From positions 33,249,761-33,313,760 of the forward strand of contig NC_132878.1 in NCBI RefSeq assembly GCF_030463535.1: a DNA stretch of 64,000 bases, written 5' to 3'. Made by a program: the position numbers and the translations under genes. Within the stretch, counting starts at the first letter, position 1. The number at the start of each line of letters is the position of its first letter. Below are positions 33,174 to 47,433 of the stretch, piece by piece. The stretch is from Salminus brasiliensis (lineage: Eukaryota; Chordata; Actinopteri; Characiformes; Bryconidae). The notes under the pieces are model-generated. The model was given only the letters and a program-made list of their open reading frames with translations. It was not told the origin of the DNA and searched no databases.

Positions 33174-34803
33174 ACCAAGTCAGCTAGAGTCGGCCGTCTT
33201 TAGGCAAGGCTACCTGTCTCTCTCTCCACGGGCCACCTAGCGGCCACTGTGTTGAACTGCACTGGCCTACAAATGATAGTACTATACGATTCACACAAAT
33301 AATAAACAGTAATTCACATTTTGAATTAAAAATTTAATTTACATCATTATATTGTACAGTTTTACACTGATCAGCCATAGTGATGTGTTGAGGACATGAG
33401 GTCTAGACGACTGCGTCTCCAGAAGGGCAGCTCTTGTGAAGTGTTCCTGTTATGCAGTGGTCAGTACCTCCCTGGCGAAGTACCTTCATGGGCACCCAAG
33501 GCTCAAAGCTATTTTGAGCCCCCTTATAGACAATCTAGATGAACATGAGTGAGTAAGTGAGTAAATGTGTGAGTGCATCAGGTCCATGAGGTTCATCACA
33601 CCAAAAAATAATAATAATAAAATAATCAGGGCAGCTTGGATTGTTAATCTCATGACTTTTATTAACGCTTGTTTCCCCCCCACTGCTCTTCAAAAAAAAC
33701 TCAACCTTTATTCAAGTTTCATTTCAGGATAAGACAATGCCCTCCTAGAGTAAGCCATTCAAACGTCTCCTCTTTAAATCAGTACTTAAATAAAAACCTT
33801 AAGAAAAGGAACTTAAAACATGGCATCAAGTAAAAGGTTCAAGTCAAGCAGTTGGAAGGCTTTTTCCAAATAAAATACAGAGAGTGAATCTTAACCAATG
33901 TTTTGTTCTTTCAAGTTCACAGTAGAGAGACAAACTAAATGTTGAACAGGGAGGAGATGGCAGGACTGTTTCTCAAAGAATCCGTTTCTCAGCTTCTAGG
34001 AAACTCTTCCACCATCCTCCACGCTCAGACACAGACTGAAAATGACCTGAAACGCTCAGAGGTGAAGGGGAAAAAAGGAAGCAGGGTTACATTCTGAATA
34101 ATAAGAGATCAAAATAATTCAATAAACCCTGCCTAACGGCTCTTTTTCTTCCAAACATCACAAAGACCATTGTTTTGTTGTTGCTGTTGTTGTTTTTTTG
34201 GCTATGATCAAGTATTTGGACTCAATAAGTGGTTCTCAGTATCCAGGCTCAATGAGTCCAGCACATTTATTTTGGTCTTCACATTTTTCGGGTTTCCCCG
34301 CTTGTGCGCAGATGTTTCAACTCATGATGGAATTATCAAGCCTTTAACAAGCGTGTAACCGGGAAATCCACAATGTTCAGGCCACGAGGGTGACTTGTGC
34401 TGGGTTTGCAGTCTTTGCTTCGAAACGTTAATCAAACTCCAAAGCCAAATTAAAATATGATTGTCATGAAATTTAAAAGAGAAACAATTCAAAACAGAGT
34501 TTAAGAAAGAATAGGTTTAAGTGTGCTTTGTTTGGGTCATTTCTAATAAACTAAACCATCTGCGGGCATCAGCCAGGAGGGAATGAACACACAGGCCTAT
34601 CTGTAAATAGGGACGTCAGTGGAGCCCCTAAGTTTAAGACTTGAAGGGAAAAGGGTCTGCCGTTGCCCGCTTTACTGTGAAGCAGCTTTTTAAATGGAAG
34701 ACAGGATAAGCAGAAATCCAGCCCATGTGGGTGTAGAGGGGGGGAAGGGGGGGGGGGGCAGAAGGAGTGGAAGCAGCCCGTGTCAGAACAGGACGAGGCT
34801 ACA
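33174..34803. other. Spacer between SelL and ttc13, with CTCF-like motif
   Basis: It contains the presumed promoter and 5' UTR of the SelL gene (33174 to about 33260, GC-richer) and the 3' UTR of ttc13 (from 34803 leftward). The two genes are in tandem on the minus strand. A CTCF-like core (minus strand CCGCTAGGTGGCC) lies at 33229-33241. Several minus-strand AATAAA hexamers (for example near 34267 and 33704) could end the ttc13 transcript. A G-run occurs at 34738-34758. Confidence 0.5.
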
Positions 34804-37800
34804 TTAAGATTTTTTGGGACAGTGGGAGGAAGAGTCAGTGTTCAGGACTTCGATCATGGTTCTGGAAAACTGGAATGTCTCCGCTACAGATGGAAGGTTC
34901 TGATACCAACTCGGCAAACTGGAGAAAAACAGAGGGGGGAAAAAAAGGTGAGAAGGACAGTGAGCAGGACCGTCAACACCAATATGACAGTAATGGCTGG
35001 GGATGCATTCGGTGTTAATCTCATCAACACAATTAATGATATAAATGTATATGAACACTATAGAGACAGGGGCAACACACTGGTTCATGGTCTCTTCTGA
35101 AATCAAGGGTATTACAATGAGTTTATCCTGCTTTTGTTGGAGTAACTGTTTCTACTGTCCAGAAAAGAAGGCTTTCTGCTAGATTTTGGAGCATTGCTAG
35201 GAGGATTTCATTGCATTCAGCGACAGGATGTTGGATGATCACCACCCCACATCATCCCCAACTCATCCCAAAAGTATTAGATGGAGCACCATGTTTCTCC
35301 TATTTTATTGGCAATACTTCTCTACAGGGACTAGACAAGCTGTGGGTGTGCACTTGCACATCTGTGTCAGCAATGGGTGCAATTGAAAGTAGCTGAATGC
35401 CTATAGTATAAGGGGTGCCCACAAACATTGGGACATATAGTGTATATCTGACAGGTGCCACTGTAAGTAGATAATCAGGGTTATTCACTGCACCTGTCAG
35501 TGATTTTACTGTAAGCCATTTCAGTCGTCATAAAACACTAAAATTGAGTAAAACAAAAAGATTCACCACTGTGCGCAATCACATCAACATAGGACAGATG
35601 GCATGTTTATTGACTACTGCACTAAAATTATATTCATTTTACTTCTCTTGTAACCCCAGAATAAATGATAAGATTTCTTGGTTTATGTAGCAGCATCAGC
35701 AGATGTGTACATGAAAAACATCACATCAGCCAACATTTCCATGTGTGTTTAATTATAAAAATGGGCTGTCACTATTTTACACTTATATAACTAATCAGAT
35801 CGTCTGTAGTTTTAGTTGTTATCACAATAGAAAAGTGATTTAACTGAACATTACAAAATATATATATATATTTTTAAGAAGCCCTCACATCAAAATATAA
35901 ATCACTTATATTTTATACTTCAAATGATAAAATGCAAAAAAAGTTCCAAGTATAACAACCATTCCTCAGGGTAACAGGGTTGAATAAACATCATCTTTCA
36001 GTTTTGAACTTTGTATTTGGCAAAGCAGTTTCAGTATAGGGACTAATGTGCACCTTGTTCTGACTGGAATGACAAAACCAAAACCCTCCCATTATAATAA
36101 CAGAGCTACGTCTGGTTATAAAGTACCCTGATTACACCAGTAACACTAAGGAATCTTCAGGAAAAAAACCAAAACAAAACACAGCTCAGCGTATCGCTAA
36201 AAGCCAAAAAACACACATCACTGGAGAACAGTTTGTGCTGCCATTAAATAAGCATGATGGTACATGCTTGTTTAATGCGCCCGACATTTCAGCAGTTGGA
36301 TTGTATTCATTATAAACATCTGTGGGGGCTCTGGCTGCAAAACATTTAAGAACACCCAAGGTTTTTTTTTTTATTATCCTCCCTCTATTGTTTTTATTTT
36401 AGAAAAATAAATTAATTGAACAATGAAAATAAAAAAATGAGAGCTCATTTTTAATGGAAACTGCTGCAGTGCTGGAAGTTTCAGCTAGTAATTCTGAGCT
36501 TTCCTGTGATTTGTTTACATTTGCACGACATTTAGACATGTCTGGTGCAGACTAAAGTGATGTGATGACACATTGGGATACTTGGGAAACACATTGGGAG
36601 AAGAAAATTGAGTAATCTTGACAGCCCTCTGACATGTTGCACAGCACTAAGAAGAAACAGACAGACAGACAAATGAATAAATAAACAAACTCATTTTAAG
36701 CAGTTCTGCAAAGTCTCACCTCTTAAGGTTCATCCAGCTTTTGGTGGTTTTACTGAAGCGATCAGGACTGGGTGTGGTCATGGCCTCAAAGTCCACCAGC
36801 TGGAAGATGAACCATAACTGTTTATTGCATTCACACAAACACTTGTTCAAAATGAGCTGTTCTCTAACAGACTGCTGACTATTAGCTGTCGACTGCTGGG
36901 AGAACGTACAATGAGATTATGAAATTGCCTTTAGGGCAATTAGGGCTAGGCTTAAAGAAAGACTTCAGTAAAGTCAACTCCCTTTTGACTTTTCTCACAT
37001 ATGTTTGATCAACCAGGACAGGTCTGGTGTCTAAAGTTGGCTCATTGGCTAAATGTAGCTGGCTAATGTAGCTGGAAAGTAATGGAAGCTTACAGCCACC
37101 AATTGGAATCACGGAAACAGTGTGGCTGTATTCAGGAGTCTATAATAGACTTGCTTATGTGGTTTTGACGTTACCTTTCCAGATGGGATTCGGCCTACCA
37201 CCTCTTTGCCACTAGCCATCAGCGCTCCCATCACGACGGAGTAAGCCACAATACTGCAGGACAAAAGCACACAAAATTTATTCCTAACTGAACTGTTAAA
37301 GATAGACCTAATTATAAGACTTCTAGTCTCCACCTTCTTAAAGGCCCTCCATCATGACAATCTAAAACTCGCTCACTTCATTAAAATAAAGACATTTGAA
37401 GTAACATAATTGTTAAAATGTCAAAACCTCCTGTTTACTACGCCAGTCTGAACTGTCCATACAAGGAAATAAAGTAAACAGCCCATTTTGAATGAACTGC
37501 TTCTCTGGTGAAAACCAACTTATTTACATATGTTGCAAGGTTTAAAAGCCTATTTCATGCGAAGGGATGAGCAGCAGTTGTGAAAAAATGAATTATGACA
37601 CAAGTGGACCTTAAGGAAACATAAAAAATAAATCCATAAAAAGTGTAGGATATGGGCCCTATATAAAACTAGTAAAACCTCTTCACACACACTTAGGTGA
37701 CCCAAAGCAAACCACACAAGCTCACAACAGCATGTGACATGAACTGCAGTGTGCTTTATATAATACTGTTACCACCGTTCACAAGAATGGCAGCAGTGAA

Positions 37801-40800
37801 GTACTGCTAAGCTGTGAAGTAATGTTGCTAAGTGTAAGTTGCTACTGTACAGAATGGATTCCTTTACCTGGAGCCTCTGGACAGGGGCATAAGGTTACAG
37901 AAGTAATACACCAGAGAGAGGATTAGATTACACACAGCATCTGCATCCTGCAAGGAGAGAAGGTGTAAGCGAGCAAAGTAACATATAAAATTAACTAAAC
38001 AATAATAATGAATTTATTTATAAAACACATTTATTATTCATAAAAAGCAACAAAAACAATTCTTTAGCCAAACAATAGGCTACAATTAGACCCATGAGTG
38101 GTTCAGCTGTCCAGTGATGTTGTGTTAGTGGTTCCGGCTTCACATCGGCTTCGACTCGGAGGAAGCACATGGAAGTGCCAGTGCTGGAAGTCATCCACAA
38201 TGCTTCCAGCACTGGCAGGGTAAAGCCAGCCAACTACTTTTTCTGAACTATGACTGAAGAGACATAAATGGACAGCTAAACAAGCTTAGAGGTAAATGCT
38301 AACTGACAGTTTTTTGCTCTGAGTCATGGGGGTGGGGGAGGACGACACTGACAGCAAACATCTCTAAATGATTAGGCCAACACTTGGATGATAGCACTAC
38401 TGTAAACTACAACTAAATTATTATTATTAATAATAATAATAATAATAATAATATTTTAAATATACTTAACATACAAAAGCAACTGAAATAAATACAGTCA
38501 AACAACACATTGAGCTGCTGTTTAAGTTTTATGTTTGAAAAATGGCCTGAGGATGAAATGACTACAATCTATGGTGGTCAGAAGAGCAGGTTCAGGGAAT
38601 GTGAATAGCAGACCTGTGTACTTAGGAGAAGGGTATAACCTTCCTTGTCTCTGTTAATGTATCATGAAAAGACAGGTTGCAAGGTTTAGGTTTTTCCACA
38701 TTTAAAAAAGGCCATTCATCATATTAAATAGTGACATGAGTGATCTGTGTTAAGGCCAATGTGGTGGAAGCTGTAATGTAATGCATTGTAAAAAGATTAC
38801 ACTTCCTGACTGCTGTCTAATTAAGAATTCTGTTACTCGTGTCATGTCTGTAATAACTTGAATTACTAGTGCACTAGAACATAGGGTGTACAGAGCCATT
38901 TGAGATTCAGCCTCTGATTTTCATATTGCTGTAAGGAGCCATAGCTTGCCTCTCAATTCTCAATACAGAATACTGTGCTGATGTGGTGGTTTAGCAGTTA
39001 GAGCCCTGGGCTATTGATGACAGGGCAGTGGGTTCGGCTCGGCAAGCTGCCACTGCCCGGCACTTAAGCAAGGCCCTTCACCCTCTCTTTTCCTCTTCGC
39101 TGCCCACTGCTCCGAGCATGTGTGCTAACAATTACTGTGTGTGTTTGAACGTTTGGTGTGTATGCATGTGTTCACTGCATGGGGTAGGTTAAAGGGAGAG
39201 GCTAAATTACATCTGTGTCCACAAATGGTGAATATGGTTGTCTTTAGGACATTAGGACTATTCTCTGTCTAATAGAAAGCCACAGGCTGGATTTTTTCCA
39301 CTATTTAAGTGCAGAAGCTATAGTTTCATGACTTATGTGGTGCACTATATAGGATATAGGGAGCTGATTTAGTTGATTCAGCCATAGTGAATCGGCCACA
39401 CTAAAAATCTAGTGCACTATTTAGGAAATAAGGAGCTGATTTAGTTGATTTAGCCATAGTGAATCGGCCACACTATAAAAAAGTCTTTCATACAACTATA
39501 CCACATAAAAGACATCAGTGTACATCACTGCACATGTATACAAAGTGAACAGTAAACTGGATCAAACCTATTTAAAATTATAAACAAAAAGTAAAAAAAA
39601 GGTAGAAAAGTAGAAACAAGGCCTAGAAACAAAAATGTCACATTATAAACATTTTACAAATTATGAATTAGCACCTAATGGTGTGGCTGTGACATCCCTA
39701 GCTAAGACTACCGTTTAAGAAACAGATTTAGGTGCTCTGGAAAAACTGACTTTTCATGTTCATGCCAATAAAACGCATTTGAATGAAGCGGAGTCAAACA
39801 TACCCCTAGTTCAGAGGAGAGCATGAGCGCTTTTCCTTTAGCAGTCAGGTCTTTATAAAGGGCCTCAATCTCAGACTGATACTGCTGCGTCCTCTCCTCC
39901 GTTGTCTGAGTCTCCACTGAAAACAGCATGTTCCCCACACTAGACACATACAATTTTTGTTTATATTAATACATCATATCTCTAAATACACACTGTTGGT
40001 ACTGTAAATTAACCAACCAATTAGCACTAGCAGAGGTGAAGGACTTAACACATGTGTCGGAGGATAAGCCAGACACCGACTCTTTTCTAACTGAAGCTGA
40101 TGTGGCATTACCAGACAGCTGAGATGCTCAGACTAACAGACGTCCTAATAGACCAATTGTGCTCTCAGACTCCGGATGCTGATGGCAAAGCAGCATGACT
40201 CAGGATTCAAAGTTATGAGCCTCAGACCACAGTGGTAGCGCATTAGACCGCTGAGCCATGCTGAGCCACGCTGAGCCCCTTACATATAACATTTATTAAG
40301 CTTATTAAGTGTTATACTTATATTGTGCTTATTTCAACAAGCATCAGTTTTCCCAACACATTCCAGGGTTAAATGGCATCAAAATGCACAAAAGCAGCTT
40401 AAACAGGTTTAAACGAGCAGTTTGAGAAGTCATCACATAACACAAAGCCAGATCTTAGAACTTGTGATATGTTAGTCTGGCTCCAGACATCCACTACATG
40501 TTATTTCAACATCATTATGATATTTTGCTCTGAAAGCCCAGGATCAAGTGTTCCACACACACCTACAGATGGAATTCAGTCTAAGCAACAGTCTTTACTC
40601 ACAGCCAGCGTTTCAGAAATCAATTCTCCTTTAAAAATCTGGCCTGCATCCTTTCTGGCAAAAGAGAAGCGACTCTTATCTATGTGTTTTTAGAAAAAGA
40701 TGTTTTATGGAGTTTAGAAAAAAAATGAATGGGAATATAATGTTACATAATAAAGACAAACAATTTTTTTACAGTGAAATGTCAGGTTTACTGCTGAATT

Positions 40801-41288
40801 TATTTTCCCCTCTCTGGGAAATATTATTCTGTTTCAAGCCCTGTCACACAGCTTGATATATGCGTACAATACTAATACGAGACAAATGCCTTCCAACTGC
40901 AAGTCTCAATCCAAACCCAGCCCAGCTTTTGTTTGCCATACTTGCTTTCTTCCAACAATCTTGTAGTTGAGGTTAGGTTTCGTTTAAGTATTGGAAGCTT
41001 GTAGCTCATCAAGTAGCCCGCCAAAGCCATCCCACACTTGCCTGATATAGGTTACTTAATATAAGCTTCCATTACCTGTTAGTAACATTAGCCTTGTAGC
41101 ATAGTGAAATTAAGCTCTGGTTAGGTAACGGTTAAAGGTTATAGAGGCATCTTTTCTGACCGGTCTCCGGTGATGGTGATAGTGAATCCGTCATATTCTT
41201 TCCCAGGATCTTTTATACTAGGCACCTTCGAGTTCACCGTGAAGCCATCCCTCGTCTTACTATTGAACTGCTTCAGGGGGACACATGC

Positions 41289-41319
<31 letters not shown>

Positions 41320-42700
41320 GAAATATGCAAATATACACCATTTAGACAACTAAAGAATATGTACAGATGTATGTATAAAAATCAATGATACGCATTACTT
41401 TTCATGTTTGCACAAAACACAGAAGAGCACGACTGAAAGTTCTGTAATAAAATGAAGACACCTGACTTCTAAATTAGGAAGAGCACATCCAAACCAAAAA
41501 GTTAAGTACTACTGGTCTATCCCTGATCTGCTGCCAGAACCAGAGATGGCCCAGTCCGAACAAGTGACTCGGTATTAGGGGCCGATTCAGACATTTTTAA
41601 TGGATCAGGTATCGGCTTTTAAGGTTCCGATCCACTTTCTATCCTTGTAGCAGGGTACCATCTGGCGTCCTCTAGACCTGATCCTCTGCTGTAAATAAAC
41701 TTAATTTTTTTTCAGAAAACTATATATTTTTGTTCTAATAATGTATGTATGTTCCAGGATCAATAAAGTTCTCTTTTAATTTTTTTCTCATCTTACCATC
41801 CTTTCTTTGGCTAATGCACACATAAGTGATCTGACTGCAGAGTTTTAAAGGAACTGGGAGCTGAATGGTCAGTTAGGTCAATCATACTGGATTGCGAGGT
41901 ATTACACACTACAGAGTTTAAAACAGTTGTTTTAAATTGATCCAAACTAAGTAAATCAGTTTAGGAACTGTTCCTAAAAATAGGGATTTCACTATTGTTT
42001 ACTAGTGTACATTAGCTTATCTTGAGGACTGTATTATTTATAGAAACACAAAGATTGGATTGGTATCTGCCGACTGTCAGCAATATATGACTCTTATATT
42101 ACTGAGCAAAATAGCCTTCCTTAACAGGGGATCATCAAGAATAACAGACTGCTATACCTTCATTATAGGCAGCAGATCCTCCACTTTATTCACATTCTCC
42201 AGTGCCTGTTTCACATCCTGAAGACCACGAGGGTTATATGCCCTAAGAGAAAGAGAAAGAATTCATAGATTAACCTCTTGAGACCCCCTGCGTTCTCATA
42301 TGGGGACATTACATTTCTGACTTCAACAATTAAAAACAAGACAAACAAGCTTTAAGATCAACATGTTTTGCCTCGAAATGCTACTTACCCGTGGTAGACT
42401 AATATTCTTTCTTTGATGAAGTTTAATATGCTGCCAAAATATTCCATGTATCTGATGTTGATGATCTGTCCCCTGAAAGTACAAAAACTTAACCATTTTA
42501 GCTACTACTAAGCTTTGCTCCAGATTCAAATAGAGAGCACATTCATTAGCATAAAACGGGTGTCATCCTTTACCTGATGAGGTTAATGTGGTTATTAAAT
42601 CCTCTGCTGAGACTCCTCGCTGGCATCTGGTCCAACCACAGAACAGGCTGGTCTGGATCTGCAATTCTACACACAGACACACACACACACACGCACACGC

Positions 42701-42750
<50 letters not shown>

Positions 42751-45700
42751 CTTAACTCTGACATACGTGACAATACTTTTGTCCTTTTAACTAAACAGAT
42801 TAAAGGAAAGCCTTATATGGCCATCTCAGGTCTCACCTCCTCCATTTAACAGCAATATCGAACATGTCTCTCCACTGCAGCTGCCTGGTTTTACCATTCA
42901 CACGCACTTTTGAGTTACTCCAGGTACGCTGCATCGCCTGCATAACCTCGATGGTGGCCAAACCCATAGCTTTCAAATCAGAGAGAGACGCATATTAATA
43001 GCTTTAATTAAGGAGTTTCTTCAGTTCTTTCATTTCTGAGGCTTTAAAAAAAAAAAGAAGACAATATTTATTTCCTAAAATCAGTGCAAACTCTGAGGAG
43101 TAATTATTCCTGAACTGTTCCTGATAAGTGCATTTTTGTCGTTTAAGGCAACCTGAGATGGATCAGGGCTGTGGACTGACCCCTTTGTATGCGCAGGTTG
43201 GGCAAAAAGCCTGATGTGTTGTACTGCATCAGACTACCGAGGTGATCCGCCGTACATATCAACTTCTGCACCTCTGGAGAATAACTCTCAAAGTCCTGAG
43301 GTAGAACATCTCTAGAAGAGAGACAGAGAGAAAGAGAAAGAAAGATTGATTTAGTGATTTAGATTTTAGAGTGAGGATATGTGTAATTATGAAATTAGTT
43401 CCTTAAGTTCTGATGATTACAATTAACACAATTACACATTCTTTCTTTCTATTGTTTGCAATTGTGCCATTTTCATTTACCATGTTTTTTCCCCTTGTAT
43501 TTTATGTAAAGTACTTTATGATTTTGGAACTAAAAAAATGCCACATTAAAATGAATTTATCATGTTTATATTTCATTACATTCAGGATGCATGAGCCAAA
43601 ATTAAATGATAACGATTGTATTTATTGTCTATATTTTGGTAGTCTAAATTGCCACTCCAGAAATTAATTTAGAATCTAATTCTAATCTAATAAAATGTAA
43701 TTTAACTAATAAAATGTAATTTATGAAATAATAAAATGTCATATTATATTATTATATTATTATATTTTATATTTAATATGACATTTTACATTTCATAATG
43801 CATTAAATCATTTCTTACAAAACTATAATCAATCTAAATCCCTATACAGTCAAAGTCAGTCCTAAAAATGAATTTTTGGACAGAATATAAACAGCCAGAC
43901 CCAACTCACTTAATGTGTGGCTGTAGGCCAGGCTGTTCCTCATAGTCCTCTATCAGAAAAGGCAGGTTTTTGGCCCAGTGGTTCTTGAAGTTTCCAGGGA
44001 GATCTTGGTCCACATTGTATTCTGCTACAGGGATGTCCAGATGGGAGTGCAAATATCGAGAATATTCTGAAACAAGAAAGAATGGACATGATTAAATGAG
44101 GAAACCGAGCTTTGAGCTGATCTCCTACTCAGAAACTCTGAAGCTTCATCAGCTCAATCAAGTGTGATACATTAGAAGTGTGAGAACATTTATAAACTGT
44201 TCAGTCACTGTTATCAACAACAAGGGTTTAATACAATACGTACAGTTTTACTAGACAGTGTATTATGTTAATGGACAGCTTGGTGCTAAACACCAGTATT
44301 ATGGATCTTTGTTTTAAAAGCCTGTGTGCTTTTCTGTGTCTCACCTCGGAGGTATTTGACTTTCAGGTATTCAGAGCTGGCTTTCTGGCCTAGCAGAGGG
44401 TCGTTGAGCATGACTTTAGTCTGAGCCTTTATGCCCTCGTAGAACTGTCCCATGGCCACGTGGCTCAAACCCTTCATATATTGGCACACCTCGTTATACG
44501 GCTCGAGCTGCAGGCATCTCTGCAGGGGAAACGGTTAAACAAGAGGGTCAACATGGTAACAGGGCAAGCGATTTTACCTTAATACGTCCCACAGAGCATA
44601 CATTCTACATCACTCCCTTAGCTGCACACTGCCAAGCTAGCTAGGTTGAGTTGGGTTAGGTTATATTGTATGAATGGATATTTTGATTTCTATTGCAACA
44701 AATATACAAAAACACATTAAAGATAAATAAACATTAGGAATGTCCAAATCCAATCTAGTTGATTGGGATAGTAATCTGTTGTATTAGGCTCATTCCACCT
44801 CCAATTCCTTAATTTCTATTTCTCCAAAAAAACATTCCCCACACTATTGTCTCCACCAGCCTAGACTGTTGACACAAGACAGGCTGGGTCCATGGATTCC
44901 TGCTGTTGGTGTCAAATTCTGCCTCTACCATCTGTGTGTCTTAGCAGAAACAGAGACTCATCAGAACAGGCTTTATTTCTCCAGCTCTTCAGCTGTCCAG
45001 TTTTGGTGAACCTGTTTCCACTGCAGCCTCAGCTTTCTGTTTATAGCGGACAGAGGGTGGAACCCCACATGGTGTTTTGCTATGGTAACCCATCTGCCTC
45101 ATGGTGTAGCTGCTTTTGTGGCCACCACAATTGCACAGAGTGGTTAGAGTTACCCCAGCCTTTCTTTCGAACCAGTCTGACCAGCTTCCTTCAAATTTTC
45201 CATTATCACAACATTTTGCTTAAACAGTAGAGAACGTTGTGCATCGAACTTGTAGGAGATCCGAGGAGACACACACACACATACATACATACACACTTGC
45301 CTTAAAATTGCCAATGGCATCCTGCAAGCTGCCATGGTGATAGAGCATCATCCCCCTGAGCTGCAGAGACTGGAGGTGATTCTGGTTGAGCAGCAGAGCT
45401 TTCTGGAAACTCTCCATGGCATTGTCAAAATCCCCCAGCTCCCTACAAAACACACATACATACACAATTGTATACGGTCATATCCATATAAGCAGAGCGA
45501 TCCTGGCTGTGTGGGTGTGAACAGCACGGTTCTGTCTTACCTGTAGGCTTGAGCCAGGCTTTTGTGTGCGTCGATAAAGTCTGACTTCAACTTCAGTGCT
45601 TCTTTAAATGTTTCAATGGCCTCCTGCACATGAAAGAAAAGCTGGTTAAATTAGACACAATTCTGTTCCTAATGCCCTTTAGCTTTTACTGCAGTGTCCT

Positions 45701-47402
45701 CTGGGTTTCAAACAGAGAAGAGAATGTAGAACACTTGTAGGCCACAACATGGCCTAAGTTGACTTCTTATTTATTATTGAATAATGCAGCTGTTACATTT
45801 TATTTCTTTTTCCTGTAATTGTACAGTCAAGGTGATGCTGTCCAGTGTTTGTCCGTGTGTCTCAAAATATGAGTCGTCTAATTATCTGATCGGGTTTAAG
45901 GATGTCCTAATATTGTAGCAAAAAGAGAACACAAGGCCTTAAGTTTTCTATACAGAAGTTCTGCAAAGTAAAGAAAAAAAGTCCAGCAAAGAGGGCCAAT
46001 ATGTTGCTTTTACATCCTAAAGCAATTGTCTTAGAAATAGAAATAGAAAGTAAAGATCATGGCCTAATGACCACATACCACATACCACATGAACTTTGCA
46101 ACCAGAGTAATTCCTCCTTTAGCCAATTAGTTTCTACACACATACAGAGGCCTGTGTACCTTGAGTAGTCCCCTGTGGAAGAAGGTGAGACCTTTATAGA
46201 GCATGGCGATGGGCTGGTTCCTCTTCAGCTCCAGAGATTGCTGGAAATCCTCCATAGCAGCGATATAGTCCTAAAACACACATGCATAGAAAAACAGCTC
46301 TCAGATAAGAGACATAAACTCAGATGACTCAGATTGGTCTCTATAATCTACCAATTCGGTTCATTCGGTCCAGTGTGTATACCTCTGAAATAAACAGCAG
46401 TGTTCCTCTGTGGCGGTACAGTCTGGCTGAAGGCTGCAGCTGGATGGCTTTAGTGAGGTCACTCAGAGCTTCACTGATACGGCCCAGAGGAGAGAGGATC
46501 TTAAAAAAATAAATAAATCAATCACACACACACATTAATATAACACTATACACTAAGTAACACATATACAATGAGCTTCAATTAACTTCCAATATCCATT
46601 ACATACAATAATTATCAAACTCATACACAATGCATTGTATTGTATTGTATTTTGTTTCAGTAACCCAACAGAGACAACAGTGATGGGTTTCTTACTCTGT
46701 GTAAATCCTGCATAAATTTTAAACATTATTTGAAGGCTTGCATAGTGACTCCCTAAGGCATGCATAAGCACGGAGGAACATATTTAAAACTATGGGTATT
46801 TCTAAACAGCTTATGTCAGTGCTGATAAGATGAGCAAAGATGGTGATGAGGTAAATGGCCAATAGAGCCCTAAACCAAAGAACTGAACATTTCTCCCATT
46901 TATAACACGGTTATGAAGCACCATTCCAAGTAATAGAACACCCACCCCCACACACATACACACAGACACAAGTGAGATTAATACATATTTGCCTGTGGAG
47001 AATTACCAGGGGAACTAGGGGCAGTGGTGGCTCAGCGGTTAGAGGGCCGGGCTGTAGATAACAGGGTTGTGGGTTCGGAGTTGGCTGCCCACCGCTCTTG
47101 GTGTGTGTGTACTCACTGGCCCTAGTTCACTAGTGTGTGTGTGTGTGTGTATGTTCACTACCACAGATGTGTTAAATGCAGAGGACACATTTCGCTGTGC
47201 GGTGTACACTACGTGCACCTTTAGCTTTTTTTTTTACCAGTGAAGGACAAACATGCAAATGCATAAATATGCTCTCTGCTCATACACAAATATGCAAATG
47301 CATACCTCTGCTCTCTGCTCATACACCTCAGGCCTGTTAGGCTCCAGTGTGATCACTCTACTCAGCTCATACAGAGCCAAGTCTGCATTCTTTATGTCCT
47401 AC

Positions 47403-47433
<31 letters not shown>

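Noticed and set aside
42570-42849. Histidine-threonine and valine-cysteine repeat open frames
   Set aside because: They are translations of the CA/TG microsatellite beside a real ttc13 exon.
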